DNA of 57,905 nt from a virus, in IMG/VR virus record IMGVR_UViG_3300013006_000040, positions 1 through 57,905 of that record. One strand, given 5' to 3'. The translations under genes were made by a program, and so were the position numbers. The notes beneath the pieces were generated by a model. The model was not told the DNA's origin. It was given only the letters and a program-made list of their open reading frames with translations, and did not search any database. Positions 46,813-57,700 of the stretch are shown here, piece after piece (position 1 is the first letter of the stretch; each line of letters begins with the position of its first letter).

Positions 46813-47952
46813 TTATAATCCGCTAAGCATAAACGATATTGGATTAACTCCGCCGATTACTGTTGTAGTTGAATTAATAGTAGATGTTGTTCCAAAATAT
46901 CTAATTTCAAGATTAGATCCCACTGGATATTGTGTAGTAGTTGTTAATGTTGTACCAGATACTGTGTAATCTGTCGTTGGTATTTGTATCAAACCCTCAT
47001 TTATAACAAATATAGATTCGGGATTTGCCACTGATCTTGACATTGTATATGTTGTCGTTGCCGCTAATATAGATATTGTTTCTGTTGCAGCAACAGTAAT
47101 TCCAACAATATTTGCACTAATTTGACCATTGGCCAATATGCTAACATTTTGACCAGCTAATGAAGGTAATAGACCAATTACATTAGAAGAGACTCTTGCG
47201 TTGGTATAGTAAAGATTTGAGCCTTCAGCCAAGTTGCTAGTTGTTAATCCTGCTAATGATACTGTAGCAGTACTAGCATTGATTTGGCCATTCGCTTGAA
47301 TCTGTATACCAGAGCCAGCTAATGAGGGTAATAGACCAATTACATTTGAATAAACTCTTGCATTGGTGTAATATAAATTACTACCTTCAACTAAATTAGC
47401 AGTAGTGAAATTGCTTAATGATAGTACAGTATTGGCTACATTTGAAGATGTTGCGAATCCAGATGTTGCTGATGCATTTGCATTTATCTGTCCATTAGCT
47501 TGAATCTGTATGCCTGAACCTGCCAATGTAGGCAATAATGCAATTACATTTGAATAAACTCTGGCATTGGTATAATATAAATTGCTACCTTCTGCAACAT
47601 TAGATGTTGTTAGATAAGGTAATACTGCGGATATTACTCTGGCATTGGTATAATAAAGATTGGATCCTTCTGCAACATTAGATGTTGTTAGGAATTGACT
47701 AATTGATGCGAATGTTACTACAGCAGCATTTGCGCTAATCTGACCGTTAGCCTGTATAGCAATACCGGAACCAGCCAATGCAGGCAATAATGCTATTACA
47801 TTTGAATATACTCTTGCATTAGAGAAGTAAAGATTTATACCTTCAGTAATATCCGAAGTTGATATAACCTGAGCCGTAGGCCAATCGTTGCCTACTTGTC
47901 TCAAGTAAGCTGTACCTAAATTAAATATACCTCGACTATTAATTATTGACAT
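46813..47952 (-). CDS. 'LYYTNARV'-repeat protein, A gene of tail cassette 3
   Basis: 379 aa. The N-terminus (RQVGNDWPTAQVISTSDITE) is shared with the gene at 50953-52572, so these two belong to one sub-family. Six 'AEGSNLYYTNARV'-type repeats follow, then a beta-rich end and GGVNPISFMLSGL. A CATAAATA late promoter candidate lies 26 nt upstream. Confidence 0.8.
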   Translation of the reverse strand: MSIINSRGIFNLGTAYLRQVGNDWPTAQVISTSDITEGINLYFSNARVYSNVIALLPALAGSGIAIQANGQISANAAVVTFASISQFLTTSNVAEGSNLYYTNARVISAVLPYLTTSNVAEGSNLYYTNARVYSNVIALLPTLAGSGIQIQANGQINANASATSGFATSSNVANTVLSLSNFTTANLVEGSNLYYTNARVYSNVIGLLPSLAGSGIQIQANGQINASTATVSLAGLTTSNLAEGSNLYYTNARVSSNVIGLLPSLAGQNVSILANGQISANIVGITVAATETISILAATTTYTMSRSVANPESIFVINEGLIQIPTTDYTVSGTTLTTTTQYPVGSNLEIRYFGTTSTINSTTTVIGGVNPISFMLSGL

Positions 47953-47977
47953 CTTTTTTCTTTATACTGTTACTGTA

Positions 47978-47985
47978 TATTTATG
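47978..47985 (-). promoter_or_regulatory. T4-type late promoter candidate
   Basis: Minus-strand CATAAATA, one mismatch to TATAAATA, 26 nt before the ATG at 47952. The surrounding CATAAATATACAGT is repeated at 52592, so the whole upstream region was probably duplicated. Confidence 0.5.
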
Positions 47986-47990
47986 GCTTT

Positions 47991-50948
47991 TTAAACGTAC
48001 GGGTATCTAATAATAATAATACCCGAAGCGCCGCTGCCGCCCGCATAATTACCGCCGCCCCCCGATCCTCCAGAACCGCCGCCCCCAGTATTTTGCAATC
48101 CACTTAAACCTACGTTATCGTTTTGACCATTTGCTCCTCCACCATAACCTCCAAGTTTTCCACTATACACCGTCGGCCAACCGGTGGAGCCTGCGCCACC
48201 ACCAAAATATCCTTTACCGGATACATTGCTTACAGAATTGGTTACATTGGTTCCGTATCTATCAAAATTCGCAAAATATTTACCTCTACCACCTTGGCCT
48301 GGATATGTTGCGTCGTTATAAGCAAATCCGCTAGTGCCCATACCCCCACCAGAAGATCCGGCACCATTTCCTAAGTCACTTAAACCAAATGCACTTAATG
48401 TATTTCCAGATGCCCCGCCGTATCCTCGTATGTTAATATCCCCGTTATTATGAGACACGCAATATTGTCCCCGGAAACCTGTCTGTGCAAACCCAATCGT
48501 ACCGCCAGATAAAATACTTGAACTTGTACCATTCGCAGAATCACCTGCAGGATAACCTGTGCCTCCTGCGCCACCACCACCCACAAGCATACCAAAATTA
48601 TTTACAGTTGCGGTAATAGATCCGGTATTTCCATTACCGCCACCACCACCGCCTCCGCTATAAAATGTGCCGTTACCTGCAGCACCGCCGCCACCGGCAC
48701 CAATAACTAGATAATCCATAGAATTATTAGCAGGAGTAACAGTAGCTACTGAATTTACAAGTAAATTACCCGATGTAGTAAATGAATGATACTTATATCC
48801 ATTCACTATTGTTATATTTCCACCTGTTGCATTAATGTAGAAGTCTGAAACATTATATAGTACAACATTACTACTACTGGTTATTGATATTGGGCCTGTT
48901 GTAGAATCTTGTCTTATTTCTAATCCAAAAATCTTAGATACATCTAGTATTGCACTGCTATTTGTTTGCAGGGTGATCGTTGCACCCGTAGTATTTGCCG
49001 TAAATGAACCAGTATTTCCACCAATGAAATGCGAGGAATTTGCATTACCTGATGTAGAATAATATAATGTAGTACCGTTTGCATTTAGAACAGAAAGATT
49101 AAATATTACATTTCCGCCAGTTAATACGTTGGTTGAACTTGTTGTTAGAGTTGTAAAGTATTGTCCGGTAAATGGATATCGTATAATAACAATGCCAGAA
49201 CCGCCCGTTCCGCCCGCATTATATACTGATGGAACAGGAGTTGTGGCTGGAATACCTGCGCCACCTCCGCCTCCCCCAGTATTAATAGTACCAGGAGTGC
49301 CTCCTGAACCAGATCCACCTCCACCGCCTCCGCCAGCGCCACCGCCACCGGCATATCCAACGAAAGGCCCAGGCGTTGGGTGACCTCCGTTGGATCCTCC
49401 TCCGCCGCCACCAGCAAAATACCCGCTAGGGCCCCAAGTACCAAATGCTGTAGGATTTCTACCAACACCACCTGAAGCAGAAAAACTACCATATGGTTGT
49501 GGTGATTCATTAGTAGCTGCGCCACCCGCCCCACCCCCAGCAGCAGCATTTGAACCATTTGGACCTTGTGCAGAATTACCTGGGTATCCCTCTGTAGCAA
49601 TACCGGTTCCATTTGCTCCAGGTTGGCCGCCGCCACCCGAACCGCCAGGATAACCTACACTACCTGAATATCCGCCGGCACCGCCTCCTGTGGTCGAAAC
49701 ATTAGTCCAACTTGGTCCTGTGCCAGTAATTGAACTTGGATTTCCTTGTACACCTGGACTAGGACTAGATGGGGCGGTGCCACCGGCGCCAACTGTTATT
49801 GTATAATTTTGTCCCGCAGCAACATAATTTGCAGGTTGTGCTGTAGAACTTGGGCCACCTGATAATTCGCCTGATACATTTAATTTATAACCTCCGGCGC
49901 CTGCACCTGAGCCTTTACCTGCGTTATTTGTAGGTCCTCCGCCTCCCCCTCCTGCAACAACTAAATATTCAATAGCTCCGCCAGTTGTACCTATACCTGT
50001 AACAGATAGATTTGAAGATGTATTAAAGGTATGATACTTATAGCCATTAAGAACTGTTATATTACCGCCAGTAGCGGCCATTTGTGTTAGAGAAGAATCA
50101 TTTATTAATAAGTTATTACTTGTGGCTAATACTGTTCCTGTTACAGAATCTCTTCTTATTCTTACTCGGAAATCTACAGATGTTCCATATGGGACTGCTG
50201 AAGTTGTAACTAATGATATAGTATTAGAAACACTATTCATTCTAAATGAACCTGTATTTCCGCCAGTAAAGTTTGAGGTTGTTACGTTACCGGTGGTATC
50301 ATAATATAGCAATGTACCTGCAGATATATTAATAACATTCGCTGTTAATGTTAACGTACCACCCTCAGTTGCACTACTTGCGCTTTCAACAAAACTCAAT
50401 ACATTGTACTGATTGGATGTATCTAGAACTGTTACGTTGGATGATGTGATAACAACATTACCGTTAGTATTATTAGTTCTAATTTGCAGTGTAAACGCTT
50501 CAGTTGTTTCATCAAATAAAGATACGTCAGCGTTTGTAGTTAACCTAAGTGTTCCCACGTTATTTGCGATAGTAATTACACCAGTATTGCCACCAACAAA
50601 GTCATTGCTATTTACGTTGGCTGTTATTATAGAATTTGTAGTATAATATACATTAGTACCGTTTACAACATTAGATGTCGTTAATGTATATAATATTACG
50701 TTGCCCTCTGCTGCTGTAGTTGCATTTGCTGTTAAACTAACAATAGTTGTTGTATCAGGAATAGTAATAGTATTTGATGTGCCAATAACTGTGCCTGTAA
50801 ATCCTTCTTTGCGAAGTTTAACTACGAATGTTTTTGTACCTTCAAATGCAAAAGCTGATAAAGGCAAAACAATATTGGCCAAGCCACCTGCTACTGTGAC
50901 TGTACCTTGAAGCGCATTTGCTGCGAAATTACTTGCGAATATTGGCAT
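47991..50948 (-). CDS. Calx-beta-like and double glycine-rich tail protein
   Basis: 985 aa. It opens with the second half of a Calx-beta-like domain (ASNFAANALQGTVTVAGG, FEGTKTFVVKLRKEGFTG), followed by further complete Calx-beta-like repeats (VYYTTN..., DDETTEAF-type ends), then two glycine-rich domains with a Calx-like domain between them. The first half of that opening domain is at the end of the upstream gene. No ribosome site is obvious. Likely a receptor-facing tail protein. Confidence 0.78.
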   Translation of the reverse strand: MPIFASNFAANALQGTVTVAGGLANIVLPLSAFAFEGTKTFVVKLRKEGFTGTVIGTSNTITIPDTTTIVSLTANATTAAEGNVILYTLTTSNVVNGTNVYYTTNSIITANVNSNDFVGGNTGVITIANNVGTLRLTTNADVSLFDETTEAFTLQIRTNNTNGNVVITSSNVTVLDTSNQYNVLSFVESASSATEGGTLTLTANVINISAGTLLYYDTTGNVTTSNFTGGNTGSFRMNSVSNTISLVTTSAVPYGTSVDFRVRIRRDSVTGTVLATSNNLLINDSSLTQMAATGGNITVLNGYKYHTFNTSSNLSVTGIGTTGGAIEYLVVAGGGGGGPTNNAGKGSGAGAGGYKLNVSGELSGGPSSTAQPANYVAAGQNYTITVGAGGTAPSSPSPGVQGNPSSITGTGPSWTNVSTTGGGAGGYSGSVGYPGGSGGGGQPGANGTGIATEGYPGNSAQGPNGSNAAAGGGAGGAATNESPQPYGSFSASGGVGRNPTAFGTWGPSGYFAGGGGGGSNGGHPTPGPFVGYAGGGGAGGGGGGGSGSGGTPGTINTGGGGGGAGIPATTPVPSVYNAGGTGGSGIVIIRYPFTGQYFTTLTTSSTNVLTGGNVIFNLSVLNANGTTLYYSTSGNANSSHFIGGNTGSFTANTTGATITLQTNSSAILDVSKIFGLEIRQDSTTGPISITSSSNVVLYNVSDFYINATGGNITIVNGYKYHSFTTSGNLLVNSVATVTPANNSMDYLVIGAGGGGAAGNGTFYSGGGGGGGNGNTGSITATVNNFGMLVGGGGAGGTGYPAGDSANGTSSSILSGGTIGFAQTGFRGQYCVSHNNGDINIRGYGGASGNTLSAFGLSDLGNGAGSSGGGMGTSGFAYNDATYPGQGGRGKYFANFDRYGTNVTNSVSNVSGKGYFGGGAGSTGWPTVYSGKLGGYGGGANGQNDNVGLSGLQNTGGGGSGGSGGGGNYAGGSGASGIIIIRYPYV

Positions 50949-50952
50949 ATCT

Positions 50953-52572
50953 TTATTCTATGGTGTAATATAAAACGGTGCCTTCTGGCACTGAAGTATT
51001 AAATGTAACTATTGCTGTATTGGCAGCTGATACTGATGGAGACGTAAAACTTACAGTAGTTTGTTCAGTCTTTCTATATGATGTAAATACTGCTATAGAA
51101 TCAGCATTGCTTGAATTTGCATAACTTGCGTATAATGCATCATATTGTTTCAATGCTTTAGGTGATTGTAATATCTCAAGAGAGGATCCTGCGGGCACTT
51201 GCATATTATATGCCAAGTATGCTTTTGGAACTGCTGTTGTAGAGTTGGCAAAATATAATTTAACTGGAATGTTTGTTGGTTTTAGATTAACAAACTTTAT
51301 ACTTTCAATAACAAAATCTGTTGTGTCTGCTGTTACTAATGATACGTTTGAATTTGCATTTGCCAGTGTTTGACCTACGCCTACATAGGAAACATCATTT
51401 GTAATTGTTTCATAAGTTAAGTATGCGGATAAAATATTACTAGTGGGTGTAAAATTATTATCGAATCCTTGGAAGTATAATGAATCACCAGATTGTAAAA
51501 TTTGTGTTCTATTGATAAATTCAACAAATCCACCTAACGGAACACTGATTAAATTACCAAGATAAGCAGTATTGCCTGCAGAATATCTTACGTTAGCAGA
51601 AACATATGCCAAATTGCTTTCAGATATGTTTGTAATTTGTATAGATCTAATAATGAATCTATCTGCAGCAATTGAACCTGTAAATGTTACACCTGCCATA
51701 ATATTAGATACAGTATATGCTGTTGCGCCGGTTAAACTAATATTGTAATCGCCACCTGCGGCAGTGCTCTTGATTGTACCATCACCAAGAATAGAAATAC
51801 CTTTACCTGCAGTAAATGCTGTTCTGGCTCTTGTATTGGTGTAGTAAAGGTTTGACCCTTCTGCTAAATTGGTAGTGCTTAATCCTGCTAATGATACCGA
51901 TTGCGTATTTGCATTAATTTGACCATTGGCTTGTATGTTAATGCCTGTACCAGCCAATGTGGGTAACAATGCGATTACATTGGAATAAACTCTTGCATTA
52001 GTATAATAAAGATTTGTTAATTCTGTTACATTAGCAGTTGTTAAATCTGTTACATTTGCCTTTAATGCAAGATTACCTTGTATTGCTGAATAAACTCTAG
52101 CATTAGTATAATAAAGATTAGATCCTTCTGCAACATTTGATGTTGTCAAATACGGAAGAACTGCAGATATTACTCTGGCGTTAGTATAATAAAGATTAGA
52201 TCCCTCTGCAACATTTGATGTTGTCAAATACGGAAGAACTGCAGATATTACACGAGCGTTAGTATAATAAAGATTCGATCCCTCAGCAACATTAGATGTT
52301 GTTAATAATGAAGAAACAAACGATAATACTCTAGCGTTGGTATAATAAAGATTTGTTAACTCAGATACATTTGCTGTGGTTAGATCAGAAACATTAGCCT
52401 TTAAAGCCAAATTACCTGATACTGCAGCATTTACTCTGGCATTTGTAAAGTAAAGGTTAGTACCTTCGGTTATATCCGAAGTTGATAGAACCTGAGCCGT
52501 AGGCCAATCGTTTCCTGTTTGTCTAAGGAATACGTCAGCTGTATCAAATATACCTTTGTTGATTATCGTCAT
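50953..52572 (-). CDS. 'LYYTNARV'-repeat protein ending in half a Calx-beta-like domain
   Basis: 539 aa. N-terminus RQTGNDWPTAQVLSTSDITE, about eight LYYTNARV repeats (two of them almost identical at DNA level), a beta-rich C-terminal domain also found in the next A-like gene (ESIKFVNLKPTNIPVKLYFA), and the final SVPEGTVLYYTIE. The stop comes exactly where a Calx-beta-like domain would continue; the rest opens the next gene after 4 nt. Confidence 0.8.
   Translation of the reverse strand: MTIINKGIFDTADVFLRQTGNDWPTAQVLSTSDITEGTNLYFTNARVNAAVSGNLALKANVSDLTTANVSELTNLYYTNARVLSFVSSLLTTSNVAEGSNLYYTNARVISAVLPYLTTSNVAEGSNLYYTNARVISAVLPYLTTSNVAEGSNLYYTNARVYSAIQGNLALKANVTDLTTANVTELTNLYYTNARVYSNVIALLPTLAGTGINIQANGQINANTQSVSLAGLSTTNLAEGSNLYYTNTRARTAFTAGKGISILGDGTIKSTAAGGDYNISLTGATAYTVSNIMAGVTFTGSIAADRFIIRSIQITNISESNLAYVSANVRYSAGNTAYLGNLISVPLGGFVEFINRTQILQSGDSLYFQGFDNNFTPTSNILSAYLTYETITNDVSYVGVGQTLANANSNVSLVTADTTDFVIESIKFVNLKPTNIPVKLYFANSTTAVPKAYLAYNMQVPAGSSLEILQSPKALKQYDALYASYANSSNADSIAVFTSYRKTEQTTVSFTSPSVSAANTAIVTFNTSVPEGTVLYYTIE
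52141..52296 (-). repeat. Two 78 bp tandem repeats in the fibre gene
   Basis: Units start at 52141 and 52219 and encode 26 residues each (with SNVAEGSNLYYTNARV). They differ at only a few bases, far less than the other LYYTNARV units, so this is a recent duplication. Repeat number could vary between strains. Confidence 0.75.
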
Positions 52573-52591
52573 CTTTTTTCTTTATACTGTA

Positions 52592-52599
52592 TATTTATG
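52592..52599 (-). promoter_or_regulatory. T4-type late promoter candidate
   Basis: Minus-strand CATAAATA, 20 nt before the ATG at 52572. The surrounding sequence (CATAAATATACAGT) repeats that upstream of 47952. Confidence 0.5.
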
Positions 52600-52602
52600 G
52601 CA

Positions 52603-54789
52603 TTAGAATATTATGGTACCTGAACTGTAGAATGAATATATTAGGTTAGATCCGTCTGAGGTATAACTTACATTAGATCCTGTCACCGTTGCTGGTCTAA
52701 ATGCGCCAGGATATCGGAATATCGCTACACCCGATTCACCTGCAGCTCCACCTCCACCTAGACCCCCACCTTGGCCGCCTCTACCATAGTAGCCTGTACC
52801 CGGAGTTCCTGCGCCAGATGGTGATCCGCCACCTCCACCGCCAGCATAAACTACAGAAGTACCAGTAATTGATGACGGTAAACCATTTCCTCCAGAACCA
52901 CCTGGGCCGTCTGAATTTCCAGCTCCACCTATTGCACCAGCACCACCACCACCGCCACCGCCCCGTGTGCTACCTGAACCTGAACCTGAGCCACCCGGAT
53001 AACCTTGTTGTGTTGGACTTGGATATCCATAACCACTACCTATGCCGGCTCCGTCTGAGCCACCGCCACCTGAACCACCATTTGTAGTTCCACCCGTGTT
53101 TGAACGACCAGCGCCACCGCCAACTGTAATTAATAGATTGGATGTGGGACTAGATAATATTGTGTTAGCGCCACTAGTGGCTGAAGTAGTTGCGTATACT
53201 CCGGCTGCACCTGCCGCACCTACTGTAACGGTATAAGATGTGCCTGCAGTTACAGGATATGATGCCGATGTGGTAAATCCACCAGCACCACCGCCACCTC
53301 CAGAGCCAGCGCCTGACTGACCAAAGCCACCGCCACCGCCGCCTGCAACTAATAGATAATCTATGCTAGATGTACCTGCTACAGTTACGGGATAACGTAT
53401 AATAGCTATACCGGAACCGCCAGAACCAGCTAAATAAGATGGACTAGCTCCGCCTCCACCTCCACCGCCGGTATTTACGTTTCCGCCAAATGCCTGCAAA
53501 GCCTGAGGACCAGCCATTGCTCCACGACCACCACCACCAGATCCACCATCACCTGGGGTACCAGTATTTGCGTCAGTTGAGCCACCGCCCCCTCCAGAAA
53601 AATGTCTACCGGGTGCTGGCCCAGGTGTGCCATAAGATGAGGGTATACCTGCAAAGGTAGGAACAAGACCAATACCACCAACGCGAGGACCATTTTGAAA
53701 TCCATTAAATGTTGCACCTGCGCCACCTGCGCCACCGCCACCTGCGCTGGACTGTCCTATTGGATTGGAACCTATAATGCTTCCTCCAGGATAACCCTGT
53801 GAGCCTGCAATATTTAAACCTGGGCTGCCTATAGCCAGCCCTCCCGGGGCTCCTCCAGGACTATCACCTGCACCGCCACCACCTGATCCCCCAGGTTGAC
53901 CATTTTGCACAGGTGATACATAATCGTCACCGCCGCCGCCCCCAAATGCAATAGCACCAAATATACTCGTATTGGCTCCCTGACCGCCAAGTGTATTTCT
54001 GGCAGGGGCCGCAGTACCGCCGGCACCTACAATAATACTACTAGTACCAGAAATAGAAATATTTCCCATTAATATACCGCCTGCCCCTGCACCAGAGCCA
54101 GGGTATGGATTGGAAGCGCCTATTGCCCCTCCACCTCCACCCGCAACTAACATATAATCTATAGTAATGTTAGATGAAGGATTTGATATTACAAAATTAT
54201 TAGATGATTGGAATACGTGATACTTATATCCGCCGAATGTGAATGTGTCATTACCTCCAGATGCATTAATTTCTGCATTAGATGTATCTAATACGTTAAT
54301 AGTATTTGAAGTATAAACTATATTACCTGCAATATTACTTGTTCTAATATCAACTCTAAATGATTCTACACCTTCTGTTATATTATCTGCATTTGAATTA
54401 AATGTAAACGATCCTGTATTATTATTAATTGTTATAATACCAGTATTTGCACCTATAAAATCAGGAAGATTTATATTTGAGGTGTAGTAAACATTGGATC
54501 CGTTAACAGCATTTGCCGTTGTCAAGGTAAATGTCACTGCCTGTCCCTCATTAATTGAGGATACATTAGAAGTTAAACTAACAACAGAACTCGAATCCTG
54601 TAATGTTATCGTTGGAGATACTGCAAGTACTTCGCCGGTTGGACTACCGTTTCTTAATTTAATTACAAAAGATTTGTTACCTTCTAGTGCATAAGGAATA
54701 GTATCAAGTGAGATATTTGCAAAGCCGTTAATAACACTAACGGTGCCCGATAATGAGTTTGATCTAAAATTACTTGCGGAGATTGGCAT
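52603..54789 (-). CDS. Calx-beta-like and double glycine-rich tail protein
   Basis: 728 aa. It opens MPISASNFRSNSLSGTVSV, again the second half of a Calx-beta-like domain, ending EGNKSFVIKLRNGSPTG. One full Calx-like repeat (VYYTSNINLPDFIGANTG) and two Gly-rich domains follow. Paralogue of 47991-50948. No good ribosome site; translation is probably coupled to the upstream gene. Confidence 0.78.
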   Translation of the reverse strand: MPISASNFRSNSLSGTVSVINGFANISLDTIPYALEGNKSFVIKLRNGSPTGEVLAVSPTITLQDSSSVVSLTSNVSSINEGQAVTFTLTTANAVNGSNVYYTSNINLPDFIGANTGIITINNNTGSFTFNSNADNITEGVESFRVDIRTSNIAGNIVYTSNTINVLDTSNAEINASGGNDTFTFGGYKYHVFQSSNNFVISNPSSNITIDYMLVAGGGGGAIGASNPYPGSGAGAGGILMGNISISGTSSIIVGAGGTAAPARNTLGGQGANTSIFGAIAFGGGGGDDYVSPVQNGQPGGSGGGGAGDSPGGAPGGLAIGSPGLNIAGSQGYPGGSIIGSNPIGQSSAGGGGAGGAGATFNGFQNGPRVGGIGLVPTFAGIPSSYGTPGPAPGRHFSGGGGGSTDANTGTPGDGGSGGGGRGAMAGPQALQAFGGNVNTGGGGGGGASPSYLAGSGGSGIAIIRYPVTVAGTSSIDYLLVAGGGGGGFGQSGAGSGGGGGAGGFTTSASYPVTAGTSYTVTVGAAGAAGVYATTSATSGANTILSSPTSNLLITVGGGAGRSNTGGTTNGGSGGGGSDGAGIGSGYGYPSPTQQGYPGGSGSGSGSTRGGGGGGGAGAIGGAGNSDGPGGSGGNGLPSSITGTSVVYAGGGGGGSPSGAGTPGTGYYGRGGQGGGLGGGGAAGESGVAIFRYPGAFRPATVTGSNVSYTSDGSNLIYSFYSSGTIIF

Positions 54790-54793
54790 ATTC

Positions 54794-57700
54794 TTATTCT
54801 ATTGTGTAATATAAACCGGTGCCTTCGTTCGCAGAAGTGCCAAACGATGCTGTTATAGTATTTCCAGGTAATCCTGCGGAAGTATATGTTCCAATTGTAT
54901 ATGCCGCACCATATCTTGCTGATACAAATGCCGATACGCCATTAGTTGCTCCGCCAGTATAGCTCGCATATAATGCATCACCTTGATTTATACGCTTCGT
55001 AGATTGTAACAATTCTACAGATGTGTTAGGTGGTAATTGTAAACCAAATGCCAAATGAGCTTTTGGCACACCGTTTGCATCACCCCAATAACACGTAACG
55101 GGAACAGTTGTGGATTGAAGATTTACAAACTTAACACTTTCAATAATACTAAATGAGTTCGCGGAATTATATATCTTCGTATTAGTACCAGATGTAGCTA
55201 TCGTCTGACCTGTGCCCATATAACTATTATCGTTATAGAACGTCTCGTATGTTAGCATTACGGACATTAAATTCGCAGTAGCTGTACCTGAATTATTAAA
55301 TCCCTGCAAGTTAATTTGGTCGCCTGGTTGGAATATTTGATATGTTTTAATAAATTCCATTACTCCACCAGGTGCAACCGGGATTATATTTGCCATATAT
55401 GCTGTGTTACCTGTAGCATATAAAACATTACTTGATACTAATGCTGTTGCGCCAGATGTATTTACCAAATGCAATGAGCGTAATAAGAATCTATCATTTG
55501 CTGCAGTTGTTGGGAATGTTATTACTGGCGACATTGTTGCCAGTACGTTAGCTCCAACTGTGCCATCAATACCGGTGTTATACTGTGAAGAAGAACCTGT
55601 ATTATTAACAATACCGCCTTCACTAATAGTAATACCTTTACCTGCGGTGAATGCTGTTCTGACTCTAGTATTGGTGTAATAAAGATTTATACCCTCTGCA
55701 ACATTTGATGTAGTCTGATTAGATAATGAAATTACCTGTGCTGCAAGATTAACAAAGTCTGATTGAAGTATAGTAACATTAGATAAATCTAAGTTTGCAC
55801 TAATTCTACCATTTGCCTGAATAATAATATTTTGACCTGCCAATGTAGGCAATAATGCAAGCACATTGGAATAAACACGAGCATTTGTAAAGTATAGATT
55901 TGTACCTTCAACTACATTAGAAGTGATTAAATCGACTACATTTGCTTTGGTTGATAAATTACCCTGGATTGCCGCATAAACTCTTGCATTAGTATAATAT
56001 AAATTGCTACCCTCTACTACATTTGAAGTAGTTAAATAAGGTGTTATAGCTAGTGCAACGCGAGCATTTGTAAAGTATTGGTTAGTGCCTTCTGCTAAAT
56101 TAGCAGTTGTAAAGTTACTTAGTGTTCCCGCAGTGCCTGATACATTACCAAAGAATGTTGTTGCTGCAATATTAGCTAATCTAAATGATGCGTGAGCTGT
56201 ATCAATAAAGATGTTAGCATCGGGTTCTGGATCATAATTATCAAATACCTTGAATGTGCCATTGTCGGATGCGTCTCTAAAGAAACCACCGTGATGATAA
56301 ACACCATCATTATAATTAAATGCAAAGCCTATATCAGGATTCGAAACAGTGGAGTTCGAATTCAAATATATCATATTATCCGAAACGGATATATTATTTG
56401 CACCGTATGTAGTTACACCGCCGTATACAGTTAAGTTATTTGTAACACTAAGATTAAAGAATGTTACATTAGCAGTTGATGCTACATTCTGTCCAATTGA
56501 TATTGCACCTGTAGTTGTATCATAACTTACACCAGTGCCACCACTTAAAGCAGATCTTACTCTAGTATTGGTATAATATAAATTAGAATTTGATTCTAAT
56601 ACGTTAGCAGTAGTTAAAAGAGGAGTAACTGCAGTTATAACTCTACCATTGGTATAATATAAATTATTATTACCTTCGGTTATGCTATTAGTAGTCAAAT
56701 TACTAATAGTCGAATTTAAATTAGCAATTTCAAGATTTACATTTGCGCTAATTCTACCATTAGATTCAATTACAATATTATCGCCAGCAATAAATGCGGT
56801 TCTAACTCTAGAATTGGTATAGTATAAATTGACGTTTGCTTCTAATAAGTTTGCTGTAGTAAGTCCACTTAAAGATAATACAGTATTTGCAACATTTGCT
56901 GTTAGAGCAATATTGGCTGTGCCGGCGGTGTTAGCAAACAACGCAATATTTGCTGTTGTACCTGAGTCTATAGTGCCTGCAACAAAACTTGCACCATTCC
57001 AAATTAATATACCGTTGGTAGTAATACCTGTTGTATCGACGTCTGAAAATATATTAACACTTTGCTGGGATAAATTAGCAGTTACTCTTGCATTAGTGAA
57101 GTATTGATTAGTGCCTTCTGCTAAATTAGATGTAGTAAAATTAGATAATGAACTTATTGTACCTGTTACATTACCTACAAATGAGTTGGTAACTACAAGA
57201 TTGCCTGTAGTAATATTTGAAGCCGTAAGACTAACTAAGGTTAGACCCGTTTGCGCATTGCCTGATATCTTCTGACCACCGACATATAATGACTCTGCAC
57301 TTAAGTAAAAGTCTTTCCATTGTTTATCTAATGATCCAAAATTGAATGTGGAATCTAGAGACGGTATAATGTTACCAGTAATAAGTATATTACCAGAAGA
57401 GGCAAGCAAATTCCCGGTTTGAATATATGATGCGGATATTAAATTGGCACCTGTTAAGGAACCACCTGATCCTGCACCGAACGTAGTGCTACCAGATATG
57501 CTAACATTGCCTATAGTTGCATTACCTATAGCAATATTACCTGCTAATAATGCTATTACATTAGAATAAACTCTGGCATTGGTATAATATAAGTTTGTGC
57601 CTTCTGCTACATTTGAAGTAGTTAAGTATGGAAGGACTGCAGATATTACGCGAGCATTTGTATAGTAAAGATTGGAATTTGATTCTAATACGTTTGCCGT

